A stretch of DNA of 64,000 nt from Bryum argenteum (GCA_037043015.1 CM073321.1:18597001-18661000); one strand, 5' to 3'; numbered from the stretch's first letter, positions 44,710 to 55,029 are shown. Notes: generated by a model from the sequence alone, not told the origin. Numbers and translations: made by a program.

Positions 44710-45345
44710 GATTGTATTGAGTATGCCTTCCCTTCCCTCCTCTTCTATCCCCTCACCGCCCTCATCCTCACCCCCCCCCTCATCCTTACTCCTCCCCTCA
44801 TCATCACCCCCCCCTCATCCTCACCCCCCCTCATCTTCACCCCCCCCTCATCTTCACCCCCCCCCCTCATCTTCACCCCCCCCCTCACACCACTCACCCT
44901 CACTTCCCTCACCCCCTCACCCTCACTCCCTTCATTCCCCCTTACCATCTCCGCCCTACCCCCCCCCCGGTACCCGCACTACCCCCCATGCTACCCGCCC
45001 CTCCCCCCCGTAATCCGCCCCTTCCCTCTCACCCACCCCACGTAGTTTTTTGAAAACAATTTGCCATCTCTCTCACCAATCTTGTGTTTTGCAAACAAGC
45101 ATCATTAATGGGACAAACAAATCCAAATTCCCGGATATAGTGAGGGAATGTTTGGATTTCCAATGATTGGATTGACCATCATTCCACTCGTCTTCCACTT
45201 CCTCCCCTTCTCTCCTCTTCTCTCCCCTTCTCTCCCCACTCTTCCCTTTCTTCTCTTCTCCTCCCCTCTCCACCCCCCTTACCCGCCCCCCCCTAACCCT
45301 CACCTTCCCCTCACCCCCCTCACTTCACCTCTCCTCCCCCCTCAC
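44710..45345. repeat. C-rich minisatellite downstream of the RING gene
   Basis: CCTCATCCTCACCCCCC-type units flank a unique block (45040-45200) that matches 21000-21170 in reverse. Confidence 0.9.
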
Positions 45346-45645
45346 TTTGGATTGACATCCGCTACCGGTATGTTTATTTTTTTTTGTCCTATCATGTTCA
45401 TAAGAAATTTATTAGATATGGATTCAAGATTTAAAATAATTTTTTTCTCCCACTTAACTATTTATCAAGCTAACCATACAATGACACCATCATAATTAGC
45501 ATTCACATGATCATATGATTATAAACACATGCATAGAGTGTGCCAACAAGTTTGCAAAAGAAAAGCATATGTATTTCAGTAGTGTTTAACGATATAGAAA
45601 AAGAGAAGTATATCTTGGTTGCTTCACAACTACGATAATCGACAA
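45346..45645 (-). other. 3' flank of the RING gene
   Basis: Noncoding, and homologous in reverse to 20564-20829 of copy 1. Confidence 0.7.
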
Positions 45646-47909
45646 TTAGTTCTCGTCCATTGCTGCACCGCTTGGGCCGGCCTCGGCATCATTCGTACCC
45701 TCCGGCAAATCTTCACCCCCGCCCAATCGAAGTCTACGAACAACTAATCGAGTCCTCCTCGCAGGCCCGTCTTCTTCAAGAATATCCCTCAGGAATTGCG
45801 ATTGTTGCATGGCTCGAAGCATGCGTCCGGTTTGGAGACTATGTTGTTCCATCAGAAAATCAATGCTTCGGTGGTGTAAAAAGTCCGTCCAGTCGGATTC
45901 ATCCGTTGCCCAATTCATCTCGTAATCGCGGTCGGAACGCTCTTCCGACGAATACATCATTCCATCGGACTTCCATTTTAGCCCTCCTGGATGAATCCCA
46001 AATCGAAACTCCTTGTGCGCTTCGTCCCAATACCCTCTGTAAACCTGGTAGAAGAAGTTTTGCTTGCCATTGGCATTTGAGACATTTGATGGAATTAAAT
46101 GATGGCAGGCCCTCTTAATTGCCTCCGGATCCCTTTCCCAGCCGAATTCCAGGGCGCCCAATTGCTTTACTATAGAAGTGAAAGACAATTTCCAACTCCA
46201 TACCAAGTCTTCTCCCCATTTCCCTTTGTGTTTAGGGGCATCGTCGTCGAACAACCATAAAGCCTATCACGCAAATCGGATGAAACACGTGGCGGCAAGT
46301 GCCTACGCAAAATCCTCCTTCAGGTCCAAATGGGTTGCAACACATGGCACAATTTTCACCATCCGTCACGAACGTTGCTGGTGTTGGCCACAATTTGGCT
46401 GCTTTCTTGATGTTCATCGTGTTTTCAAAATCCCACTCGCACTGGGCCCAGTCAATTGTTCCATCCTTTTTTTTTTGGCAATTCGTCCGGAAACATCTCA
46501 TCTACAATTGCCCATGATGTCAAACCAAATACCCGCTCTTGATTATGATCCTTCCATGTCCTATCGATCTTCCTCAACTCCTCAGCTATTTGGTCACCCT
46601 TGGCGACGGATAAAATGCATGTCAACTTCCACTGGTAGTATTGCTCAGCCATCTGATTCATTCGACTCTTCAAGACCTCATTATCTCGTCGAACATCTAC
46701 CAAATCAACTTCAAGGGGTGTTGCAGACAAGCCTAATACCTCAGTATCTGGTCGAACATCTACCAAATCAACTTCAAGGGGTGTTGCAGGCGAGCCTAAT
46801 CGTTCGTTGAAATCTGCAGTATCGAATGTCAAGGAGTCAAGCACACTTCCTATGACCAATCCGTTCGGACTAGTTGACGTACTAGGTCGTGTATGTGATG
46901 TAGAAGCCCCCTTCCCCTTTGCCATGGCCCCCTCAAGCTCCATGATACGTCTTTGCTTGGATGAGATCTCGTCGCTAGCTCTCCGCATGTTCTCTTTCAG
47001 CCGCTGATTCTCTTCCTTCAAGCGTTGATTTTCTGCCATCAATTGCTGAATCTGACCTTCTCTTGTATCAAAATGCTCTATCTCGACAGACAAATCTACC
47101 GGTGGAATTTCATCCGGCACGCCCCCAGCCACAACAACCTCCACTTTTTGGGGCTCAATGTTTCCCCCAACTGTATGAACCATCTCCACATCTACTATGT
47201 TGGGAAGTAGCTGCACCGGAACTGGTTGTCTTACTTGAGCCAATGAAGCCATGCGCATAGGCTCTAATGATCCAGCCAGCCTCTTCCGCTTATTCCTTTC
47301 CATCGTTTTGCGTCGAGGTAAAACTATCTCGTGGGAGCCATCGCAGTCGGAATCAGGCGGAGAGTCAGACATATGGTTATGGGGGTCTATTTCCGTAGGT
47401 CTGTCGGCCAAGGGAAACCACCCAGAATCCTCTACTGCCCAAGTTCCAAAGCCAGGGAAACCATTTTGTACTCGTGGTGCTCGAGCCTTGCCTTCTAAAC
47501 CCTTCACAGTAGACCAATCGAACCTCTTCTTTAAAATGATCTCCACATGAACGCCGCGCACTAAATATAACCCGACCTGGTTTTTGTTTGGTAACTTCGT
47601 AGCGTAAAGGAGTTGATAAATTTGAAGACATCGGGAAAGGAACTCCGGGTTGGTGCAGTAGCGCAAATTGGCCTTGTTGCTTCTCAAGTGTAAAACATGG
47701 CGTTCAGGCTGGAACGATTTGTCGATGTGGCACCACTCAATGTATTGCTTTGCATGGTCAAAAGCCCATGGGTCAGCTACATCTTCCCAGCCTCTGAATG
47801 CCAATTTTAACGGATTATTTAACACATGAAGACGGGCCGGCTGCTGTTTTCCTTGTCGCACTCGTTCTTTGTCTTTTTCTTCCTTGCGGATCGCACCTAG
47901 TGTCGCCAT
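45646..47909 (-). pseudogene. RING-type/coiled-coil protein gene of the hAT-like element
   Basis: The gene starts with ATG at 47909 (TATA at 48044). Residues 1-160 form an unfamiliar domain ('PLKLAFRGWEDVADPWAFDH', 'PEFLSRCLQIYQLLYATKLP'). Basic and acidic linkers follow, then a heptad coiled coil ('GQIQQLMAENQRLKEENQRL', about residues 285-330) and a duplicated block ('SATPLEVDLVDVR' twice). After a 10-T homopolymer (46470-46479) the frame shifts by one. It then continues 'KDGTIDWAQCEWDFENTMNI' and a zinc-binding module 'CAMCCNPFGPEGGFCVGTCR' plus 'HVFHPICVIGFMVVRRRC', a RING-like C-C-C-H-H-C pattern whose last Cys pair is lost at a stop. A further frame gives the C-terminal 200 residues ending at 45646. 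The role is unknown; a ubiquitin-ligase-like or zinc-binding scaffold is possible. Copy 1 preserves the same tail. Confidence 0.75.
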
Positions 47910-48070
47910 CGTTGCAGAAAAAAAGTTCGAAAATCTCCTTCAAATGTGTTCAAACGCCCTTCCCCAATCCTCAATCCAATCCTCACAAAGAGAAGTGGAT
48001 CTTGAGAGCTAGGAAGGGCGGGTTACAATGGGGGAGTCCGCTTCTTATATAGTGGTTGGACCCCCCCCCC
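47905..48070 (-). promoter_or_regulatory. RING-gene promoter (TATA at 48044-48052), duplicate of the hAT promoter
   Basis: The minus-strand TATA box 'CTATATAAG' is followed by 'TCAAGATCCACTTCTC' and 'GGGGAAGGGCGTTTG'. The same elements appear in the same order at 43290-43441, so two genes of one element share a duplicated promoter. Confidence 0.75.
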
Positions 48071-48109
48071 AACCGACCCTAGCACCAAGCCAGGGCGGAT
48101 TCCTCAAGG

Positions 48110-48500
48110 TGGGGCGGGTGACTCGGCCGAGGGGGGGGAGGGGGTAGGGGGGGGAGGGGAGGGGGTAGGGGTTGGAGGGGGGGGGGAGGGGATAGGGGGG
48201 GGGGGTAGGGGTTGGAGGGGGTTTGGGGGTTAGAGGGGGGGTTGGGGGGTTAGAGGGGGGTTGGGGGTTAGAGGGGGTTGGGGTTAGATGGGGGGTTAGG
48301 GGTTGGAGGGGAATTAGAGGGGAAAGGGGGTTGCTTTTTTTTTTTTTTTTTTTTTTTTATTTTTTTAATTTTTTTTTAAAATTTTTAAATTTTTTTAAAA
48401 CAGATTTTTTAAAATTTTTTTAGGGGCGGGGGAGGGGGGGAGGTTAGGGGCGGGAGTAGAGGGGGTAGGGGCAATGTAGAGGGGTTAGGAGAGGGGTTAA
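48110..48500. repeat. G-rich minisatellite upstream of the RING gene, with T/A core
   Basis: GGGGTTGGGGGTTAGA-type runs occur, then a T24-like tract and A/T stretch (48334-48420), then more G-rich sequence. Confidence 0.9.
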
Positions 48501-48868
48501 GGAGTAAGGGGGTTAGCGGCGTTCTTTATTTATTTTGTATTATGTTTTTACTCTTTTTTACTTTTTGTTTAATTTTTAAAAAAAATATTTTTTGATTTTC
48601 TAAAAAAAAAAAAATTCGTGGTATTTACAAACCGATTCATGCATAGGTTGAGTGGTATTTGGCAAGGTATGGAACCAATAAATATGTGCACCCAACTCAA
48701 AACAATGCAATTAAATATGTCATACGAAGATGTACAAATGCACCGAATAAGAGAAGTTGCTGCGTATATTATATGTATGTGCACAATTGGAAGTACATAT
48801 AGTATTGTAATTATCCATGCAATCCTTCTACATACAATAGGCACACGCTAACTTTGGGGACCGCTAAA
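48501..48868 (-). other. 3' flank of the kinase-like gene
   Basis: Noncoding. 48618-48735 repeats the block found after the hAT gene (39245-39365). Confidence 0.6.
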
Positions 48869-50596
48869 CTAAATAGCTGAAGTACGGAAACAACACATGG
48901 GCATGGTCCAATTAAATGGATACTTTTCCAAGGCCTCTTTAACATCGGACACGGTCAACCTTTTGGACACATCCGGGTCCTGGAGGCCTTTTAATTTGAA
49001 CTTGAGGTACTCATGATTCATGGCGCGGTCTGTGCGGTGTGGCAAAAAGTACTTCATATCGTACTCTTCTTGCCAAATGTGTTGTGCTAACCACCCGGCG
49101 GAGAATGCATCGGCTGCCTTGGAATATATGTGTTTGCATTCCATAAACTCAAGGGGATTGTTAGACCCGCGTGGACCATACAAAAACCATAATTCCGGTG
49201 CCACAAATTTTCGCCATTTGCGTTCTTCATCCAACTTCTCTTGCTTCGCAAATCCATACTTGGATGGCGCTTGTTCCACCACTTGACTTGAAATCCCTCA
49301 ATCACAAAGCCCGATGTAAACCGTATCTGGTTTCCAATCATCGAAATGCAATAGAACATTGGTTGGAGTAATGTCATTGTGTAGATAATTGTGTTCATGA
49401 CACTTTTCTACAATGACAAGCAACGACAATGCCAAGTCAAGTCGTCGTTTATAGAATGTTACAACCCAAAGTAGTTGTATATCGGATAGCCCTGAGTTTC
49501 GCTCTTTTGGAATGTCGTCGTATTCCAAGTGATTTGGGATTTTTTGATTGATATGGATGTCAAAATTCTTGAAGCTACGTCCATTCCACCATAGCAAAAA
49601 TCCATCCATTGTTTTAGGATGCAAGTACGATAGTCTGATGATTCCAGGGTGCTTTACTGGACATGCACCCGCCTCATTTACGATTGCCATCCGCTTCTCC
49701 CTCTCATTGTTCACGTTCGTCAATTGTTTACGCGCAAATGGAATCCAACTAGGAATATGTTGAAGTTTCGTAAGAACCACCTTATTTACCTTTCCATATC
49801 CACCTTGGATACGTTGTCCTGGCATAGATACCACGGTAACGGTTGATTCTAGCCACTTGAAAGTTCCACTGTGGCAATGAGACATAACAACATCCTCGGC
49901 TTTTAATTTCCATCTCTCATTCCTCTTCTCACGAGCTTTCGAAAAGGATTGACCACAACTTTTCACTAAATCTAGCTTTGAAACTAGTTCGTCATCTTCA
50001 TTTGTCCATTTGCTCTTGTCTGTCAATTTCTTCCCCGAAATATACGTCCAAGCGTCTACGGTGTTGGTAGTCAACTGTACGACTCTGAGGTCCAACCATG
50101 CACCGTGGTCGTAGAAGTTAGTCCAATCACAAAGTTCGTAATTGTTTTCAAAACAACGCTCCAAGTATTGGTGAAGATCGTGACACAAATTGTTAAATCC
50201 TTCCTCATTCGCCCCAAGGTAAGACCTATGCAAATCTGCCATAGTTCGTATCTCATAGAAATGTATACCACTCCGTCGAGCAAATTCGAGATACTCCTCG
50301 GTTGGCATAAGTGGTGACTCTTCCTCCTGTGGCAAGATCGAATTGTTCTTTTTTGACCCTTTACCTTTTTTCTTTTTTCCCTTTCTTTTCCGTGTTCTCG
50401 ATGAAGAAGGGTTTGTAGATTCTGTCTCCTTTGGAATTTCCTCTGTTTCTTCACGACGGTCAAGGGGGGTTTCCAAATCTTGATTTCCGTGTCGCATACT
50501 CGAACCTTGGCTCCCTTCACCCTCCATTTCGAATCTGAGAAAAAAACAACAAAAACTCCTCCTTCGTGTTGAAAAATCACCCCACCAAGTGCCCAC
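48869..50596 (-). pseudogene. Protein-kinase-fold gene carried by the hAT-like element
   Basis: The N-terminus is basic ('RTRKRKGKKKKGKGSKK', nuclear-signal-like), followed by about 130 unfamiliar residues. A kinase fold follows: Gly-rich loop 'IQGGYGKVNKVVL' (about 49810), VAIK-type lysine in 'IPFARKQL', 'KHPGIIRL' before strand 4, a catalytic loop 'HNYLHNDITPTNVLLHF' with the HxD...N pattern, 'YIGLCD-stop-G' at the DFG position, 'FVAPELW' as APE motif, and 'KAADAFSAGWLAQHIW' matching the D-x-W-S-x-G helix. The frame is open except for one TGA (49298-49300) exactly in the DxG triplet, where family logic expects Trp (DWG). The intact form would phosphorylate an unknown protein. Such a gene in a DNA transposon is unusual. 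The TATA box is at 50662-50670. Alternative starts near 50530 ('MEGEGSQGSSM') are possible. Confidence 0.8.
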
Positions 50597-50654
50597 ACTA
50601 ACTCAATGAAGAAGTAGTGCTTGGCAACTAGTGGAGTGAGGTGAAGAATGAATC

Positions 50655-50675
50655 AACTTGGCTTTTATAGGGGAG
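50655..50675 (-). promoter_or_regulatory. TATA box of the kinase-like gene
   Basis: 'CTATAAAAG' on the minus strand lies 66 bp upstream of the first possible start and next to a G/C-rich block, as for the other two genes. Confidence 0.6.
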
Positions 50676-50729
50676 GGGAGTGGAGGCACTTGGAGTTCGG
50701 AAAAGGAAAAGAAGGGTGGGCCCAACCCG

Positions 50730-50935
50730 GCCTCCCCCCTCTCCCTCCCCCTCCCCCTACCCCTCCCCCTGCCCCTACTCCTCCCCCTGCCCCTGCCCCT
50801 ACCCCTCCCCCTCCCCCTGCCCCTCCCCCTCCCCTCCCCTGCCCTGCCCCCCCCTCCCCCACCTTGGCCCCCCCCCTCCCCCGCCCTAGCCCCCCCTCAC
50901 CCGCCCCTAACCCCTTTCACCCGCCCTGTCCTAAG
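50730..50935. repeat. C-rich minisatellite near the element's right edge
   Basis: CCCCTCCCCCTGCCCCTA-type units occur. The proline- and glycine-rich open frames here are low-complexity artefacts. Confidence 0.9.
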
Positions 50936-51083
50936 CCTACGTGGCGCATACGTGGCGGCCAAGTGGCTTGGTTTTTATCCAAATCCTTGCCACGTCCTCG
51001 TTTTTTTACCTAAATTAAAAGTCAATAGAGGTTTGACCGTATCGGGCGAGCGAGAGCTCTATCGGACGGACAAGGCGGACGGA

Positions 51084-51120
51084 CGGGCGGGCAGGGTGCC
51101 CGCCCGGTATGACAACCTTG
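51084..51120. repeat. Right terminus with 10-bp hairpin and 13-bp TIR
   Basis: A perfect hairpin (arms CGGGCGGGCA / TGCCCGCCCG, 3-base loop) at 51084-51106 abuts 'TATGACAACCTTG'. The right end of copy 1 has a similar, weaker G/C hairpin (GGGCGGGCACGCCC, about 23328) and the same 13-bp end. Confidence 0.75.
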
Positions 51121-53770
51121 ACTGTGAAGCAGAAAGACACCACAACGTTCAGAAATAGATTAAGGACGCCCTTCGAACCGCGGAAGAGTTACAACAGATG
51201 AGAGCGGATTATGGGAATATACAAGAAGTTGATGTACAGGACTTCGAGTTATCAGATTGTACAATTCCCACTTTGGAGTTACTGTAAGCGAAGGCCTCAC
51301 ACCCAGTCTATCTAGGTAGTTCAACTAGCCTCATTTCAGCAGTGGTTGTATTGATGACATTGTGCACCACGCATGGTGAGCAATGACTGCGTAAATGAGC
51401 TACTTGAGTATCTGTCCGTCGAGCTGCTACCAAAAGTAAATGTATTGCCAACAACGTTGTACAGAGCAAAGACGATGCTGCAAGCACTTGGATTAGCATA
51501 CAATGTGATACATGCGTGTCCATCAGGATGTGTCCTATTTTGAAGAGACCATGCAAATCTAAAATCGTGTCCCATCTGTGGCAAAAGAAGATACAAAGAA
51601 GGTACAAAAACTGCGCCTATGAAGGTCGTAAGACACTTTCCTCTCATTCCAAGATTGAGGCGCATGTACAGCTGGCCTAAAATTGCTAAGCTTATGAAAT
51701 GACATTCGGAAGAGGAGGTTAGCGTGAATGACAATGGGGAAAGCGTCATGAAGACTGTCATGGACAGTCCAGCTTGGAAACATGTCAATGTTATAGACCC
51801 CACATTCGAGGCAGAAAATCAGAACAGGCCCATGGCATTGTCACTGGATGGCCTTAATCCTTTCCCGGTTCGTAGTACCTTACACTCAACGTGGCCTATC
51901 TTATTGCTTATGTACAACCTCCCACCATGGCAGGTTACAAAACGCTTTTTCATAGTGATGGGCATTTTAATTTGTGGGAAGGAGTCACCAACAGACAAGA
52001 ACATAGATGTTTACATTGCGCCATTGGTGGAAGAATTACAGGAGCTATGGGTTGGAGTTGAAGCTGTAGATGCTTCAGTTGAAGGCGTAGAAAGAAGATT
52101 TACTCTTCGTGGAATCCTTTTGTGGACGATTTCTGATTTTCCAGCTTATGGTTTGATTTCAAGACAACAAACAAAGGGATACAAAGCTTGCCCCGTATGA
52201 GATCCAAACATAGTTTCTAGAAGCGCCAGAGGCCCGAAGAAGGACAAAGTTGTATATGTAGGTGCACGGCAACGTCTTCTACGGAACCACCCTTTTTGTC
52301 AAGACCTACTCATCAACGGGCTTCCAGAGTTAGAGGCTTCCATTTCCAGGATGAGTGGTGAAGATGTTTGTCAGTTTGCACAAGATAGGGAGTCATACCT
52401 TGCATCCGGAGGAAGGGCAGAGGAACCAAACGATCCTGTGAGGACGCACGGAGTGAGAGGCTTTCAATACTTTTTGGTCTTCCGTATTGGAAGGTAACTG
52501 CTCTCCATTGCTGTAATTAACCTTTCATTGGGGTTTTTTCTTACCTTCTTCATCCCAACAAACATCTAGAACATAGCGGTAAACATGTATAAGAGACCGC
52601 TAAAGAGAATCATGTTCAGGTGGGTAGAACTGATAATATTTATTATATAAACGTTAATTATAAACATGTAGCGCAATTCAGCTTCAACTGAAACGCTAAC
52701 TAACGTACCACAATGTCTTCGGACCGTGATCTAACGTCATCAAAAACATGATAAATGCAATAGAACATGATATATCGTCATCACAAACGTGTTGTGAAGT
52801 CATGTACCGTAATGGAAAACGTGATTGCACGTGATTCTGTACTCTTTTTATAGACAATAAACATACAATAACCGATGTATGTTCGCAAACGTTCATGCTT
52901 GTTCATTAATGTTTTGGAACTGTAATTAATCCCCAAGTGGGTATACATTTCACCTTATCTTTGGATATATGGAAGAGAAGAATTCAGACCTGCTCGTTGA
53001 TTGTGGTGCAGGACTTGCTTATCAGACATACACTTGACGTCATGTACTGTGAGAAAAACCTTTGTGAAAATATCATAAAGATGTTGTTTGGGGAGATAGA
53101 TTTTCCACGAGGACGGTTGGACTACAAAGATATGGAAGTGAAGTCTGATCTATGGCTGAGAGAGACAAAAGGAAGAAACGGGCGGCTGTTCATGCCGCAT
53201 GCGCCTTATGTCCTTCCTCAAGCAAAGACGGACATGCTTGCTGTCATAGGATCTACGAAGTTTCCCATGCATCTAAAGAGAAAGAGTATGTCGAAGACGC
53301 TTCCGTGACACTTTGCATGATTGAGAGAGAGTTCCCTCTAAGATCCATGGTCATCATGACGCACTTGCTTGTGCATCTCATGGAGGAGCTATTTCTATGC
53401 GGCCCAGTTTAAAGCCGCTGGATGTACCCAATGGAGCGTTATATGAAGAGACTTAAGGATTACGTGCGTAATGTTGCTAAGCCAGAAAGTTCCATGGCAG
53501 AGGCATATTCTATAGAAGAAATACTTGGATACTGTTCTCAGTATATGGAACGATATGACGGTACATTGCAAAGAGTGTGGGATGCAAACAAAGACCAAGC
53601 ACTACACAACAAAATGGTGGAGGGAAAGTAAGTTAAGCGCCCCATGTCCCACACTCTTTGTGATTGGATTCACAACTTTGTGGTCAAAAACGCTGCCACA
53701 CTTGAGCACTATAGAAGGTATGTACATTCCCATGGCCATGATCAACGCATTTTCTGAATTTTATTCAGTA
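51121..53770 (+). pseudogene. CACTA TNP2-type transposase (element 1), broken
   Basis: TNP2 is the CACTA transposase. The N-terminal piece 'DALRTAEELQQMRADYGNIQ' directly follows the hAT-like terminus. The core runs from about 51370 ('NDCVNELLEYLSVELLPKVN', 'LKSCPICGKRRYKEG', 'YSWPKIAKLMK', 'MALSLDGLNPF', 'LPPWQVTKRFFIVMGILICG', 'RRFTLRGILLWTISDFPAYG'), the Transposase_21 signature. Stops at about 51156, 51541, 51708 and 52198 interrupt it. An intron (52494-53011) full of ACGT motifs precedes 'DLLIRHTLDVMYCEKNLCEN' and the DUF4218-like part 'MYPMERYMKRLKDYVRNVAK'. More stops and frame changes follow, and the gene is cut at 53802 by a second CACTA element. Its accessory partner is the TNP1-like gene at 35.3-38.6 kb. 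Confidence 0.85.
52494..53011 (+). other. TNP2 intron with ACGT-type motifs
   Basis: The donor is 'TATTGGAAG|GTAACTG' and the acceptor 'TTGTGGTGCAG'. Between about 52640 and 52910 lie units such as 'CTAACGTCATCAAAAACATG' and 'TCGTCATCACAAACGTG'. Confidence 0.75.
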
Positions 53771-53802
53771 TAGTATAATGTCTTGAAACAAGGGCAAACA
53801 TG

Positions 53803-54185
53803 CACTACAAGAAATTCAGCAGCCAACCAACTAAAAATTAAGAGAAATCTCTTGTGATCAAGAGGTTTGGTTTGATAATGGAGTTTCCAAGAATTGATGG
53901 GAGTGGAATCAACTGCAAGCCGGTGAAAACAACTGAAGACTGTTGCTTCACGTAATTGTAAACAACTCAATTTGTAAACAACTGAAATTGCACCATAAGA
54001 AAAACACTCGTGGTGAAAAGTCAAATTTGAAATTTAAAATAAAAAGGAGTTCTGATTGCACCATAAGAAAAACAGTAGTGGTAAAAAGTCAAATTTGAAA
54101 TTAAAATTTAAAAAAAAGTTTGGTACATTCTCTTCACAGAAGAGGCAAATAAACTTAAACATCCGCACATGTCAAAAATTGTCAT
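53803..54185. repeat. CACTA left end with a 68-bp direct duplication
   Basis: The block 'TTGCACCATAAGAAAAACA' plus 'AAAAGTCAAATTTGAAATT' occurs twice, at about 53986 and 54056. The rest is noncoding subterminal DNA. Confidence 0.7.
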
Positions 54186-54189
54186 GTGC

Positions 54190-54516
54190 TCATCGTGTGC
54201 ACTTGATCATGATTACCAGAATCTCCACAGTCGTGAGCCTAGAAAGCTCCAGAGCTCTCTCAAGGGGTGGTGCCTTTACTACTACGAGCTCCTTTATCCC
54301 TTGGAACCCTGTCACATACGGTACCCCAGTGCTACCTTCGAATCTCAAGACTTGTAGGTCACGCAAGAATGGCATGTCGATGTCAAGACACTTGTTGCAC
54401 TGCAGCCAAACGAGATCTCGCAACTTTTTTCCGGCCATGGATACTCTCGAGCTCCCAACACGTTCCACCACGAGATACCGCAACTCTGTCATGTACCCGA
54501 GGTCAAGTGTCTTCAC
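54190..54516 (-). pseudogene. Leucine-rich-repeat-like fragment, probably captured
   Basis: An open minus-strand frame reads 'KTLDLGYMTELRYLVVERVG', 'KKLRDLVWLQCNKCLDIDMP', 'LRDLQVLRFEGSTGVPYVTG' and 'FQGIKELVVVKAPPLERALE', a regular L-x-x-L-x-x-L succession at about 23-25 residues. It resembles the LRR region of plant NLR immune receptors ('L.WL.c.....P.L.dL.vL.l'). No NB-ARC domain is seen nearby. It sits inside a CACTA element between the terminus and TNP2, so it is best explained as a captured host gene piece. Further minus-strand coding-like scraps at 54540-55020 may be its continuation. Confidence 0.5.
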
Positions 54517-55029
54517 TTCTATGCAGTTTTCAGAACTTTGATCTCAAAGAAGTAGGATTTCTGGATTGGACTTGTTTTGAGTTCGTGAGGAATGTTCCTG
54601 TCTTCTTTCCAGAGAAGGTGAGTAGATTTGAACCGTCCCTGTTGATGCTCACATTCGGCAAACTCTTTGAACGAGTCGAAAATGGTTGGACATGTCTTGC
54701 CATGGCTAGAGTACATTCTTCGCCTTCATCATGTGCAAGTGCATCGGATCACTGACATTAGTGTGGAGAATGTGCATACTTGTAAGAAAGCATCAAAGGT
54801 GAAAGTGCTTACAAAAGTGAGACCTCGGGATTCGTCCATGTTGTGCACAATGGCTAAACCATTTGCTAATACTCTTCACGGTATGGACCGACACACTTGG
54901 TTTGATTGAAACAAAGTCTTTGCTAGGTGCGAACAGAAGGAGGCTCACAAAAGTTGGCCGGTAGGTCGGAGGAAGTGATTCGTAGGTCAGTGACTTGCTT
55001 GAAGTTGAGGATGCCATCAGTCCACTCCA

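Larger units (their letters stand above)
38957..51120 (-). mobile_element. Composite three-gene hAT-like element, copy 2
   Basis: A block of about 12 kb carries, in minus orientation, a kinase-fold gene (50596-48869), a RING/coiled-coil gene (47909-45646) and a hAT transposase gene (43168-39672), separated by G/C-rich minisatellites. The right end is 'TATGACAACCTTG' (51108-51120), complementary to CAAGGTTGTCATA and identical to the right end of copy 1 at 23405. It interrupts a CACTA element, whose TNP1-like gene lies to the left and whose TNP2 lies immediately to the right. The hAT and RING genes share homologous promoters, and copy 1 shares the RING tail and the adjacent spacer, which supports a single element. 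The left end is not clean, and no 8-bp target duplication is visible. Confidence 0.6.
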
